The notes: a model not told the origin generated them from the letters alone. A stretch of DNA of 64,000 nucleotides from Rhinopithecus roxellana (GCF_007565055.1 NC_044558.1:81989444-82053443), one strand, 5' to 3'. Positions 11,366 to 22,682 are shown, numbered from the stretch's first letter. Made by a program: numbers and translations.

Positions 11366-11880
11366 CCACCTTTCAGGGTTGTGAGAATTGATAGCTCATG
11401 AAAAGCTATCAGTTCTCACAAATGAAAAGCATTTAGCATAGTGCCTGGCCCATAGTAACGGTTTGTTTGTTTATTTATTTATTTATTTATTTTGAGATGG
11501 AGTCTTGCTCTGTTGCCCAGGCTGGAGTGTAATGGCGTGATCTCAGCTCACTGCAACCTCCGCCTCCTGGATTCAAGCAATTCTCACACCTCAGCCTCCC
11601 AAATAGCTGGGATTACAGGCCTGCACCACCAGGCCTGGCTAATCTTTGTATTTTTAGTAGAGGTAGAGTTTTGCCATGTTGCCCAGGCTGGTCTCGATCT
11701 CCTGATCTCAGGTGATCAGCCCACCTCGGCCTCCCAAAGTGTTGGGATTATAGGCATGAGCCACCAGGCCCAGCCCCATAATAACTGCCTAGTAAATGTT
11801 AGCTGATACTAACTAACTGCCTTGTAGTACTTAATATATGCTAGGTACTATGAATGCAGGTGCTACATATATTCATTCAT
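11366..11880 (+). mobile_element. MIR split by an Alu (11463-11775)
   Basis: CACCTTTCAGGGTTGTGAGAA, then TAGTGCCTGGCCCATAGTAA before the Alu and AGTAAATGTTAGCTGAT after it. Confidence 0.6.
11463..11775 (-). mobile_element. Alu with (TTTA)n tail
   Basis: Full-length, inserted into a MIR. Confidence 0.92.
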
Positions 11881-12185
11881 TTTTATTTTTATTTTTATTT
11901 TTGAGACGGCTTTTTACTACTGTCTCCCAGGTTGGCATGCAATGGCGTGATCTCGGCTCACTGCAACCTCTGCCTCCCAGGTTCAAATGATTCGCCTGCC
12001 TCAGCCTTCTGAGTAGCTGGGATTACAGGCGCACGTCACCACACCCAACTCATTTTTTGTATTTTTAGTAGAGACAGGGTTTCACCACGTTGGCCAGGTT
12101 GGTCTCAAACTCCTGACTTCAGGTGATCCGCTGCCTCCGCCTCCCAAAGTGCTGGGATTACAGGCGTGAGCCACTAAGCCCAACC
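11880..12185 (-). mobile_element. Alu
   Basis: Full-length with a TTTTTA tail; flanked by ATATTCATT on both sides. Confidence 0.92.
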
Positions 12186-12310
12186 ATATTCATTGATTTA
12201 AACTGCACAATAGCCCGTGACACTAGTACTATCACAGTCCCCGTTTTACAGATGAGGAAATGAGGCATAGAGGATTCAGTGAGGTGAGGGTGATTTGAAT
12301 CCAAGGAGTC
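12186..12310 (-). mobile_element. MIR fragment
   Basis: CCCGTTTTACAGATGAGGAAA, the MIR core end, minus strand. Confidence 0.7.
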
Positions 12311-12690
12311 TAGCTCCAAATTCCACAGATGGCGGTTGAGTTCAGTCACTCCCCTACCTCTTTCTCAATTCCTATTAGCAGTATTCTCCATGACCTCGAT
12401 TTGTTAACTGTTAGTAGTTTCTGTTAGAATCACAGCTGCTTATTATAGCTAAGTCTGCAAGACTACTCAAACTTAGGGGTCCTGAGGGTAATTCTAAGAG
12501 TATTAATATAGAGTTCCCCATGATATATTTACCAGTAAGCTAAATACAACTTGAATTAGCTGACTCAATGAGTGATATGCATCTGTTGGAAGAAATATTC
12601 AAAGTAATAAAATTCTTCACCAGATCCTGTTCTAGATGGGGAAAGATACAGCAGCAAACGAGAGAAAGAGCCCACCATTGAGCTAACAGT
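12311..12690. other. No gene seen
   Basis: Apparently unique AT-rich sequence. Confidence 0.4.
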
Positions 12691-12691
12691 G

Positions 12692-12965
12692 TTAGCTTTG
12701 GGAGGCCAAGGCGGGTGGATCACTTGAGATCAGGAGTTCGAGACCAGCCTGGCCAACATGGAGAAACTCTGTCTCTAATAAAAGTACAAAAATTAACCGG
12801 GTGTGGTGGCAAGCACCTGTAATCCCAGCCGCTCAGGAGGCTGAGGCAGGAGAATCGCTTGAACCCGGGAGGTGGAGGCTGCAGTGAGCTGAGATCACAC
12901 CACTGCACTCCAGCCTGGGAGACAGAACGAGACTCCGTCTCAAAACAACAACAAAAACAAAAAAT
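12692..12965 (+). mobile_element. Alu, 5'-truncated
   Basis: Starts at GCTTTGGGAGGCC; tail with ACAACAAAAAC. Confidence 0.9.
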
Positions 12966-12984
12966 ACGGGTGTGTAACCACAAT

Positions 12985-13986
12985 TTCAATCAAGATACAA
13001 TCATTTCCTTCACTCTAGAAAAGCTTCCTTGTGCCTCCTTGCAGTCAGTCCCCGCTCCCATTTCTGCACCAGGCAACTACTCTGCTTTCAATCCCTTGAA
13101 CTTAGTTTTGCCTGTTCAGAAATTTCATACAGAAGGAGCCATACAGTGTGGACTCCTTTGTGCCTGATTAATTTCTCACAACATTATAGCTGTGAGAGTC
13201 CTTCCTACTGTTGCATCCGGGAATCGCTTGTTACTTTCCATTGCTGCATGACATTTCGCTGTATGAATTTATGTATCCATTCTATTGCTGATGGACATTC
13301 CCTTATTTCCTGTTTTGGATGATTTTGAGCAAAGTTGTTGTGGGCATTATTTTCTGATTTCTGCTGGGTTTAAGCCTAGCAATAGAATTGCAGGGTGATA
13401 GGGGAGGTGTATACTTAGACTTAGTAGATACTGCCAGTGTCAGCCTAAGTAACAGAGAATCTTTCTAAAAGAAGATGATGTTTATTCAGGAATAGGGCGT
13501 TGCAATGGGAATACGCATGCCATACTAAAGTGTATATGTATTCAAGGAAATAAAGGAAGACAAAGGTTTTTAAAGGAAAAATGAGAAGTACATAATTGTT
13601 TTGAGATAATTATCTTTGGCTACAGAGCTCAATAACAAAAGTGGCACCAGTCCAAGTTTAGATAGGCAGTTGCTGGGCAGATGTCTTCGGACAAGCATTT
13701 TTAAAGAAAGATTGTGATGGCCTTTGTGCAAGGTTGTGGGTTTTGCAGTCTTTTGTGACAGTTTTTGTTATCCAGCATTCATGCATGAGCATCCTCCATT
13801 GATCAGCTTCCCTGGCTCTACTTGTCAAGGTGTTTTTGTTTTTTGTTTTGTAACACGGATGACTCCATTTTGATTCTGACAACTTTCACACCAGTTTTCC
13901 AAAGCGGTTTTACCAATTGCATTCCAACTAGCACTGTATGAGGGTACTGACACTGACGAGGTGGAAAACTGAAAAAGGGCTAGTGT
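12985..13986 (-). mobile_element. L1 3' end fragment, split by a solo LTR
   Basis: TTGCCTGTTCAGAAATTTCAT, AGCAAAGTTGTTGTGGGC, then after the LTR CAGTTTTCCAAAGCGGTTTT. This is the antisense L1 3' region. Confidence 0.75.
13438..13890 (-). mobile_element. Probable solo LTR inside an L1 fragment
   Basis: A 453-base block starts TGTCAG and ends TTCACA (TG...CA), flanked on both sides by CCAG (13434-13437 and 13891-13894), a 4-base target duplication. The sequence on either side is one L1 3' end (minus strand) that reads continuously when the block is removed. Family not identified; strand is a guess. Confidence 0.55.
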
Positions 13987-13987
13987 G

Positions 13988-14284
13988 GGGCCGGGCGCGG
14001 TGGCGCACGCCTACAATCCCAGCATCTTGGGAGGCCGAAGTGGGCGAATCACCTGAGGTCAGGAGTTCAAGACCAGCCTGGCCAACATGGCGAAACCCCA
14101 TCTCTACTAAAAATACAAAAATGGGCCAGGTGTGGTGGCACGTGCCTGTAATCCCAGCTACTCGGGAGGCTGAGGCAGGAGAATCACTTGAACCTGAGAG
14201 GTGGAGGTGGCAGCAAGCAGAGATCATGCCACTGTACTCCAGCGTGGGAGACAGAGCAAGAGTCCATCTCAAAAAAAAAAAAAT
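13988..14284 (+). mobile_element. Alu
   Basis: Full-length. Confidence 0.92.
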
Positions 14285-14617
14285 TTTTTTTAAACAAAGA
14301 TGCATGGCTGCAAGGTGGGGCCCCCAGCATGCTCTGGGCTTTCAGCAGTGGTGAGCTGTTGCCTTTAACCTTTCTCCTCTGTGGCCAATTTATAGGCGGG
14401 AACCAAAGCACTGGGCAGATGAGTACGTAACATGTTTTGGCCACTTTTCATGAAGTTGAGAGGACCAAAAATTGAGTGTAAACTTGCATTTCGACATTGT
14501 TTAAAATAGTCCAAACCAGAAAACAGAGCGAATGACCACCAAGGGAACGATGATCAAGCAAACTGCAGCACACCACAAAATGAAAGACCGCACAGTCATT
14601 TAAAAGAATGATGAGGT
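14285..14617. other. No gene seen; part may be old LINE
   Basis: 14460-14617 resembles an old L1 3' end that resumes at 15552. The rest is unassigned. Confidence 0.4.
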
Positions 14618-14901
14618 GGCCGGGCGCGGTGGCTCAAGCCTGTAATCCCAGCACTTTGGGAGGCCGAGACGGGCGGATCACGAGGTCAGGAGATCGAGAC
14701 CATCCTGACTAACACAGTGAAACCCCGTCTCTACTAAAAATACAAAAAAAAAACTAGCCGGGCGAGGTGGCGGGCGCCTGTAGTCCCAGCTACTCGGGAG
14801 GCTGAGGCGGGAGAATGGCGCAAACCCGGGAGGCGGAGCTTGCAGTGAGCTGAGATCCGGCCACTGCACTCCAGTCCGGGCGACAGAGCGAGACTTCGCC
14901 T

Positions 14902-14943
<42 letters not shown>
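14618..14943 (+). mobile_element. Young AluY (Old World monkey type)
   Basis: Has GCTCAAGCCTG, GCGAGGTGGCGGGCGCC and GATCCGGCCACTGC, a pure A-tail of over 40, and a perfect target duplication AAAGAATGATGAGGT at both ends. Confidence 0.95.
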
Positions 14944-14945
<2 letters not shown>

Positions 14946-14954
14946 ATGATGAGG

Positions 14955-15034
14955 TGGGCAGGTCACCTGAGGTCAAGAGTTTCAGACCAGCCTGGACAAC
15001 GTGTTGAAACCCCGTCTCAAATAAAATACAAAAT
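14955..15034 (+). mobile_element. Alu fragment
   Basis: Part of a left monomer (GGTCACCTGAGGTCAAGAG). Confidence 0.75.
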
Positions 15035-15300
15035 TAGGCTGGGCATGGTGGCTCATGCCTGTAATTCCAACACTTTGGGAGGCCGAGGCAGGTGGATCAC
15101 CTGAGACAGGGAATTCGAGACCAGCCTGGACAACATGGTGAAACCCCGTTAGCTGGTGTGGTGGAAGGAGCCTGTCATCCCAGCTACTCGGGAGGCTGAG
15201 GCAGGAGGATCGCTTGAACCTGGGAGACAGAGATTGCAGTGAGCCGAGATCGTGCCACTGCACTCCAGCCTGGGTGACAGAGCAAGACTCCATCTCAAAA
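15035..15300 (+). mobile_element. Alu with AT-repeat tail
   Basis: A small internal deletion after AAACCCCGTTAGC; the tail leads into the (TA)n tract. Confidence 0.9.
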
Positions 15301-15366
15301 AATATATATATATACACATATATAAAATATATAAACACATGTGTATATATTATATATATATATACT
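15300..15366 (+). repeat. AT-rich (TA)n tract
   Basis: Alternating TA/CATATA sequence at the end of one Alu and before the next; derived from an Alu tail. Confidence 0.85.
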
Positions 15367-15551
15367 GCATGTGGTGGCACCTGCCTGTAATCCCAGCTAC
15401 TCAGGCCAGCTACTCAGGAGGCCCAGGCACGAGAATCACTTGAACCTGTGAGGCGGAGGTTGCAGTGAGCCAAGATTGCACCACTGCACTCCAGCCTGGA
15501 CAACAAGAGTGAAACTCTGGCTCAAAACAAACAAATAATTAAATAAATAAA
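15367..15551 (+). mobile_element. Alu right part
   Basis: 5'-truncated, with a small internal duplication of GCTACTCAGG. Confidence 0.85.
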
Positions 15552-15828
15552 AGAATGAAACAGGAATTATCTATTTTTAAAAAACAAGGTAGGTCTATAT
15601 GTGCAGAGCTGGAAAAATGATTACAAGCTATTATGAAGTGAAAAAAGCAAACAGCTTTTTTTGTATGTTTGTATGTCATGTTTCCATTTTAAAACTAAGT
15701 GTATGTTTAGACATACAGTGTGTACAGATAGGTAAATATTTATATTATCAGGAAAAGCATGGACCAAACTGTCAACAGTAGTTACCTGGGAATAGAAATT
15801 ACATGGGAGGGATTTCTTTTAAATACAT
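15552..15828 (+). mobile_element. Old LINE 3' fragment
   Basis: TATGAAGTGAAAAAAGCAA ... CAACAGTAGTTACCTGGGAAT resembles L1M-type 3' ends. Confidence 0.5.
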
Positions 15829-16122
15829 TTTTTTTTTTCTCCATTTTCTCTCCAGCCTGTGTCTTCCAAGCTGGAGTGCAATAGCACAATCACGGCTCAC
15901 TGCAGTCTCGACTTCCTGGGCTCAAGTGATCCTCCTGCCTCAGCCTCCCAAGTAGCTGGGATGACAGGTGCACACCACCATGCCCAGCTAATTTTTGTGT
16001 CTTTTGTGGAGACGGGGTCTCACAATGTTGCTCAGGCTGGTCTCAAACTCCTGGGCTCAAGTGATTCTCCCACCTAGGCCTCCCAAAGTGCTGGAATTAC
16101 AGGCATGAGCTCCCATGGCTAC
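15829..16122 (-). mobile_element. Alu (old)
   Basis: Full-length, diverged. Confidence 0.88.
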
Positions 16123-16128
16123 TTTCCG

Positions 16129-16300
16129 CTTTTTTTTGTTTATTTATTTTTAGACAGGGTCTCCCTCTGTCACCCAGGCTGGAGTGCAGTGGTCTGATCA
16201 TAGCTCACTGCAGCCTCAGACTCCTGGGTTCAAGTGTTCCTTTCACCTCAGCCTCTAGAGTAGCTGGGACTACTGGTGTGCACCACCATGCCCAGCTTAA
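16129..16300 (-). mobile_element. Alu fragment
   Basis: Half-length minus-strand copy. Confidence 0.82.
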
Positions 16301-16829
16301 ATACATAATTTTTCTCATGTTGGATTATGGAAATGGCAAACCCGAATCCATTCATTCCACCTGTGCCCCCACCCCCAGAAATCACATACTTACCTTTCTC
16401 TCTGGCACAGACAGCATCAGCAATGGCTCACACTGTTCCGTGGTTGTAAAGCTCTGCCCAGTGCCACAGTCATTTCAGCTCCTAACATTTCCAGTTGTCT
16501 CTGAAGGTCAGGGGCAAAGAATTGCAGCCACCTCTGCACCCAAGACCAACACCCTCCAAGATGAGCTCCACCTGCAAATGGGGGGAGGCTAATGCCCCAG
16601 GGAGAGGACAAATGAGGACATGAAGGAGCTGGCGGATAAATTGTTCACCTCCGTCCCCATACCCACCACACATTTCCCATGCTACACTCTGCACTAACAG
16701 AACATTCTGAGATTCACTGCTTTCCTACATCCTCTCCAGAGACACCCCAGAAGACCAGCAACTGGCTGAGTGCTGGTGTGAAGTTCGGGCCGCCTCCAGG
16801 ATGCTCTGTCATGAACTTGCTCTATCTCC
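16301..16829. other. Unique intergenic sequence
   Basis: No recognised repeat and no convincing exon; the longest frame here lacks any family resemblance. Confidence 0.4.
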
Positions 16830-17139
16830 TTTTTTTTCTTTTTTTTTTTTTTCTTTTTTTGAGACAGAGTCTCACTCTGTTGCCCAGGCTGGAGCGCAGT
16901 GGTGTGATCTCAGCTCACTGCCACCTCTGTCTCCCAGGTTCAAGCGATTCTCCTGCCTCAGCCTCCTGAGTAGCTGGGACTACAGGCGCGTGCCACCATA
17001 CCGGCTAATTGTTTGTATTTTTAGTAGAGAAGGGGTTTCACCATGTTGGTCAGGATGGTTTCGATCTCCTGACCTCGTGATCCACCTGCCTCAGCCTCCC
17101 AAAGTGCTGGATTTACAGGCATGAGCCACTGCACCCGGC
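16830..17139 (-). mobile_element. Alu
   Basis: Full-length. Confidence 0.92.
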
Positions 17140-17318
17140 CTGCTCTCCCTCCTTTTGTGCCTCCTTCCCTTTCTCCCTCACCCTCACCTCCCTGGCATTC
17201 TCCTCTTCAACAAAGCATCAGCTCCTAATCTTCACCTCAGGCCCTGTTTTCTAGGGAAACAAAATGAAGACATGGTGATTTCTACTTTTTAAATATTTCT
17301 CTTTAAATGTTTTTTCTT

Positions 17319-17630
17319 GGCCGGTGCAGTGGTTCACACCTGTAATCCCAACACTTTGGGAGGCCGAAGCCGGCAAATCACTTGAGGTCTGGAGGTCGAG
17401 ACCAGACTGGCCAACATGGTGAAACCCCTTTTCTACGAAAAATACAAAAATTAGCTGGGCGTGGTGGTGCATGCCTGTAATCCCAGCTACTCGGGAGGCT
17501 GAGGCAGGAGAATCCCTTGAACCCAGGAGGCGGAGCTTGCAGTGAGCCGAGATTGTACCACTGCCCTCCAGCCTGGGCCACAGAGTAAGACTCTGTCTCA
17601 AAAAATAAGTAAGTAAATAAACAAATAATC
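17319..17630 (+). mobile_element. Alu, tail-to-tail with next
   Basis: Full-length, AAGT/AAAT tail, directly abutting an inverted Alu. Confidence 0.92.
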
Positions 17631-17927
17631 TTTTTTCTTTTTTTGAGACGGAGTCTTGCTCTGTTGCACAGGCTAGAGTGCAGTGGCTCAAACTCGACTC
17701 ACTGCATCCTCTGCCTTCAGGGTTCAAGCAAGTCTCCTGCTTCAGCCTTCCCGAGTAGCTGGGATTACAGGCGCCCTCTACCATGCCTGGCTAACTTTTT
17801 TATCTTTAGTAGAGATGCAGTTTCGCCATGTTGGCCAGGCTGGTCTTGAACTCCTGACCTCAAGTGATCTGCCCATCTTGGCCTCCCAAAATGTTGGGAT
17901 TACAGGCACGAGTCACTGCCCCTGGCC
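17631..17927 (-). mobile_element. Alu, inverted partner
   Basis: Full-length, in opposite orientation with no spacer to the previous copy. Confidence 0.92.
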
Positions 17928-17959
17928 AATATTTGTTTAAATTAAGAGCTCAACCACTG

Positions 17960-18246
17960 GCCTGCCACAGTGGCTCATGCCTGTAATCCCAGCAGTTTGG
18001 GAGGTTGAGGCGATGGCTCACTTGAACTCAAAAGTTTGAGACCAGCCTGGACAACATGGTGAAACCCTGTCTCTACTAGAAATACAAAAATTATCTGGGT
18101 GTGGTGGCAAGCACCTATAGTCCCAGCTGCTTGGGAGGCTGAGGTGAGGATTTGAGCCCAAGAAGTGGTTGCAGTGAACAAAAATCACATCACTGCACTC
18201 CAGCCTGAGTGACAGAGCCAGACCCTGTCTTAAAAAAAAAAAAAGA
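17960..18246 (+). mobile_element. Alu
   Basis: Nearly full-length; a short loss in the right monomer. Confidence 0.9.
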
Positions 18247-18579
18247 AGTGCTCAACCATTAATCAATGAGATTCTCAAAGCACAGAAGCACAGATGTGGT
18301 ACCAGGTTAATGCAACTCCTATGGAAAAATCTACACAAACATAGCATTTACTGGTAACCTCTCTTCAGAAAGAAGCAGACACTGAAATTCAGAAAGTGTG
18401 CCCAATGCAGGTAAAATCTGGTTGCTAAGGTTCTTGTTTCCCAAGATGGATTTTGGGGAGTCTGATCATATCTCTCACACAGTGTCCTTGGGGATGGGCT
18501 CTGGCAACTAAGCAGAAGGCAGTGCAGAACAGACCGTGAGTGCTAAATGACATTTCTGGTGCTTAAAGATGACGTGATG
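18247..18579. other. No gene seen
   Basis: Apparently unique sequence. Confidence 0.4.
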
Positions 18580-18680
18580 GCCGGGCGCTGTTGCTCACGC
18601 CTGTAATCCCAGCACTTTGGGAGGCTAAGGCACACATAGTGAGACCCTGTCCCTGTGAAAAATTTTTAAAAATTAAAAAA
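18580..18680 (+). mobile_element. Alu fragment
   Basis: A left-monomer start joined to an A-rich end. Confidence 0.8.
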
Positions 18681-18688
18681 CAATGCAG

Positions 18689-18976
18689 CGAGGCATGGTG
18701 TCTCACGCCTGAATCCCAGCAACTTGGGAGGCCGAGGTGGGCAGATCACTTGAAGTTAGGAGTTCGAGACCAGCCTAGCCAATATGGTGAAACCCCATCT
18801 CTACTGAAAATACAAAATTAGCCGGGTGTGGTGGTGGGCGCCTATAATCCCAGCTACTTGGGAGGCTGAGGCAGAAGAAGCACTTGAACCCAGGAGGTGG
18901 AGGTTGCAGTGAGCTGAGATTGTGCCACTGCACTCCAGCCTAGGTGACAGAGTCTGAAAAAAAAACCAAAAAAACA
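18689..18976 (+). mobile_element. Alu
   Basis: Full-length; CAATGCA words flank it. Confidence 0.9.
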
Positions 18977-19250
18977 CAATGCAATGAGGACATCAAAATT
19001 ATCCATGACCTCCCCGCCCCCCGACCACCACCAAGACTGTCAAAGTGAAAGAGGAAGAGGAGGAGGAGATGGAAGAGAATAAATGAAGAGCCACAGCGGC
19101 AACTGTGGAAAGTCATGAAGAAGTGTGTGGGTGGGCAGCTATTTCAGATTGCCAGGCCTTGTAATCTAGCCCTGGGAAAGGACAGGTAAGGCAGGTGGCC
19201 TGATGACGGCTCAAACTCCTGAGAAATGTTGGCGCTCATTAGAGTCCCCT
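18977..19250. other. Unassigned; contains a short acidic-tail-like frame
   Basis: At about 19030-19086 the plus strand reads TVKVKEEEEEEMEENK then stop. The surroundings give no protein family. Confidence 0.35.
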
Positions 19251-19553
19251 GGCCGGGCACGGTGGCTTCCGCCGGTAATCCCAGCACTTTGGGAGGCTGA
19301 AGCGGGAGGATTGCTTGAGCTCAGGAGCTTGAAACCAACCTGGGCAACAAAGCAAGACCCTATCTCTACAAAAAATCTAAAATTTAGTTGGGTGTGGAGG
19401 CACATGCCTGTAGTCCCAGCTACTCAGGAGGCTGAAGTGGGAGGCTCATTTGAACCCAGGACTTTGAAGCTGCAGAGTCATAATTGCCACCACACTCCAG
19501 CCTGGAAGACAGAGCAAGACCCTGTCTTAAATAAATTTTAAACAAAAAAAAAG
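19251..19553 (+). mobile_element. Alu
   Basis: Full-length. Confidence 0.92.
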
Positions 19554-19555
19554 AG

Positions 19556-19858
19556 GCTAGGCGCAGTGGCTCACGCCTGTAATTCCAGCACTTTGGGAGG
19601 CCAAGGCGGGCAGATCACTTGAGATCAGGAGTTCGAGATCAGCCCGGCCAACATGGTGCAACTCCATCTCTACTAAAAACACAAAAATTAGGCAGGCATG
19701 GTGCCACATGCCTATAGTCCCAGCTACTCAGGAGGCTGAGGCAGGAGAATCACTTGAACCCGGGGAGTGGAGGCTACAGTGAGCCGAGATCGTGCCACTG
19801 CACTCCAACCAGGGCAACAGAGCGAGACTCCATCTCAAAAAAATAAAAATAAAACAAC
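19556..19858 (+). mobile_element. Alu
   Basis: Full-length, head-to-tail with the previous copy. Confidence 0.92.
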
Positions 19859-20192
19859 AGGAAGAAAGAGGCCACTGGCCACAGCACAGGCAAGCATTCA
19901 AGTACCCACCATTGTCTTTCCATTCCTAATGTGGTTTCTCAGGCCCCTGTGGTCTGATTTTCCAGGAAGCAGTGACTTCTCCTTCCACAGAATCACTGCT
20001 TCTCTCTGCCACATGCCCTGCCCCAGTGCCTCACAGAGGGAGGGACCATCTGTCATCTGCCCACAGCTCTTCCTCCTGCCCCTAACCATGGTGGTCCCCT
20101 GCATCCAGCCCTGAGAACTCCAGTGCGGTCTCTTAGAGCTCATTTTTTTTCTCCAAATCTGTTGGTGGCATCAAACCTACATAGCTCTGTAC
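19859..20192. other. Unassigned sequence beyond the truncated env
   Basis: No ERV env continuation or LTR recognised; apparently unique. Confidence 0.4.
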
Positions 20193-20603
20193 TCACATCA
20201 TTTGGGAGATTACTTCCTTTATTTGTTTTTCTCTTGCCTGATCTTGAACTCCACCCCCATCAGACATACACGTATGGGTGAAGTAAGTCCAACAGACGGT
20301 GGCTCCAAGCCCTCCAGGACAACTAGGAATTATTTTCCCTGTCCAATAATGAGCATTTGCATGCATGCAAAGAGTGGCAGAGTTATAGCAGTTGCGGGGC
20401 ATATGGGTGTGGGCGGTGAAAGTGGGGTTTCCTTTAGAAAAAATCCTATACAATGGGACGTCAATATGTCTGGGAAGCTGCATTCTCCATAGAAGCTCTG
20501 GGTAAGGGGAGCTACTGGTAGTACAGCGGCATGGACGAGGTGCACTGAGAGTGAAAGGGGGTAAGAGAATGGTAAAGAGAAAAATATGACAAGGGAGGGC
20601 CAT
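20193..20603 (-). pseudogene. ERV env, N-terminal fragment only
   Basis: An ATG at 20603 opens a 136-residue frame with a hydrophobic signal peptide and the start of a surface-subunit domain with several cysteines (SCPGGLGATVCWTYFT). It resembles the HERV-W envelope N-terminus. The frame stops at 20193 and no further env, transmembrane domain or 3' LTR is visible at lower coordinates, so this is a truncated fragment without a fusion or membrane-anchor region. Confidence 0.7.
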
Positions 20604-20638
20604 GGGGATCTACGATTCAGTTACTTTCCTCACGATTG

Positions 20639-21840
20639 TCACTTGAAGAGAAGGTACAGATCCTCTAGAGGTTCACAGGAATAGCTAGTGTTGTCTCCTG
20701 GATTTTGGGGTTCCTTTAGCAGTATCCAGGGTTTGACTCGAGTGTAATGTATCCAAGACTCTACTCCAGCCTGTTTAACCATGGTTGGGGTAGATAAAAT
20801 GACTGGGTAGGGTCCTTCCCAGGATGTGTCTAGGGATGGGGACTTAGAGGGAAGGGACTTGACTAATCCCATGTCTCCAGGGTGGAATAGTCCCTTTCCC
20901 TCCTCCTGGGGACAGGCTCCCTGTAATGCTTTAAAACCTTGTTGATACTTGGCTAAGGAGGTAATGTCTGCAACTAAGTTGGCCGTCTCTTGGCCAAGCA
21001 CAAGGTCATTGGTTAGGAAGGGCCGTCCATACAGCACTTCGAATGGGCTAAGTCCTGCTTTTTGAGGAAAGCTTTGAATTCTTAGTATGGCTACAGGCAA
21101 CAGAGCAGGCCATGCGAGGTGGGTTTCCTGGCTTAGCTTTTTTCGATGTCCTTTAAGTGCTTCGTTCATTTTCTCGACTTTTCCTGAGGATTGTGACCTC
21201 CAGGCGCTGCGTAAGTGATATTGTATACCTAACACCTGGGATACTCCCTGCGCTACTGCAGCCTTGAAAGCGGGCCATCGTCACTCTGTAAACCTTGGGG
21301 AAGTCTGAATCTGAGAATTATTTCATGAATTAGTGCCTTTATTACCTCTTGGGCCTTTTCTGTCCTACAGGGGAAGGCCCCCGCCCAACCAGTGAAAGTA
21401 TCCCCCCAAACTAGTAGCTACTGAAATCCCTGAGATTTGGGCATGTGGGTAAAATCTAGTTGCCAGTCTTCTCCTGGGTAATGGCCTGTTCTTTGTTCTC
21501 CTGAAGGAGCTTGGCAATAAGGCAGGGGATTATTTCTTTGGCACACTTCACAGGCCCTGACTACCTGATTGATAGTTTTGAAAAGGCCTGGTCCAGTAAA
21601 CAATGATTTGGCCATCTGATGGGTGCTATCAATGCCTAAGTGAAAGGTTTGGCGAAGCGTTTTAAATAATTTCCATTGGTTAGCTGCACGCAGAAGTATT
21701 TTTCCTTCTTCGGTGGCTAGCCATCCTGAAAGGAGGAAACTATGTCCTCGTGAGGTTCCCCATTCTATTTCTCCTGCTGAGTACTGGGGCTTGGTTTCCT
21801 GGAGGGGATTACTCCATTCTAGGGGTCCTTCTATAAGCCT
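20639..21840 (-). pseudogene. ERV integrase remnant
   Basis: The piece at 21418-21615 has the CEVCQ half of the zinc-binding HHCC module and WQLDFTHMP with the first catalytic aspartate. Stops break the middle (about 21235-21418). The piece at 20639-21235 has the catalytic glutamate region (SGKVEKMNEALKGH) and the C-terminal GPY-type fold (WEGPYPVIL). It ends 35 bases before the env start. Confidence 0.8.
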
Positions 21841-21842
21841 TT

Positions 21843-22260
21843 CTAATGGAGGGTCCTGCCTTGTAGATCTTTTGGCTTCAATATCCGCTGGCGGTTCCCT
21901 TCGGTTTCCCTTTCCTTTCCTTTCTGATGACCCCGGCAGTGTAAGGCTGCCACCTCTTTAGGTTTCTGTGCAGCCAGTAGTAATCTCCTAATGGCTTCCT
22001 GATGTTTGATAGGTGCTCCCTCAGAAGTTAGGAATTCTCTTTCTCTCCATATTGCTGCGTGGGCATGGAGGACTAGGTAAACACACTTAGAGTCTGTATA
22101 TATAGTCACCCTTTTTCCTTCTCCTAATTCTAGTGCCCGAGTGAGGGCTATTAGTTCTGCCAGCTGAGCACTAGTTTCCGGAGTGAGGGGATTACTTTCA
22201 AGTACTCCATTATCACTCACCACTGCATACTCCGCCTTTCAAAGTCCTTTTTCTACAAAG
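21843..22260 (-). pseudogene. ERV RNase H remnant
   Basis: The open segment contains SAQLAELIALTRAL with the catalytic glutamate, IYTDSKCVYLVLHAHAAIW with a catalytic aspartate, and the late histidine motif ALHCRGHQKG. These are hallmarks of gammaretroviral RNase H. An Alu at 22379-22682 splits it from the preceding connection domain. Confidence 0.8.
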
Positions 22261-22378
22261 GAACTTCCATCAGTATACAAGTTGAGGTCGGGACCAGTCA
22301 AGGGATCCTCTAGAAGGTCCTCTCCAGCAGCGTAGGTTTGAGCAATCACTTGTTGACAGTTATATTCCATCTTTTCTT

Positions 22379-22682
22379 TTCTTTCTTTCTTTTTTTTTTT
22401 TTGAGATGGAGTCTTGCTCTGTCACCCAGGCTGGAGTGCAGTGACACGATCTCAGCTCACTGCAAGCTCCACCTTCCGGGTTCACGGCATTCTCCTGCCT
22501 CAGCCTCCCAAGTAACTACGACTACAGGTGCCCGCCACCACACCGGGCCAATTTTTTGTATTTTTAGTAGAGACGGCATTTCACCGTGTTATCCAGGATG
22601 GTCTCGATCTCCTGGCCTTGTGATCCACCTGCCTCGGCCTCCCAAGTGCTGGGATTACAAGCGTGAGCCACCGCACCCGGCC
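22379..22682 (-). mobile_element. Alu inserted in ERV pol
   Basis: Full-length; target duplication CCATCTTTTCTT at 22367-22378 and 22683-22694. Confidence 0.95.

Noticed and set aside
1..20192. tRNA or rRNA genes
   Set aside because: A/B-box-like words occur only within Alus (7SL-derived), and no cloverleaf or rRNA core was recognised.
20193..20603. Idea that the env frame could be a domesticated, syncytin-like gene
   Set aside because: Only the signal peptide and the start of the surface subunit remain; no cleavage site, fusion peptide, transmembrane part or splice context is visible.
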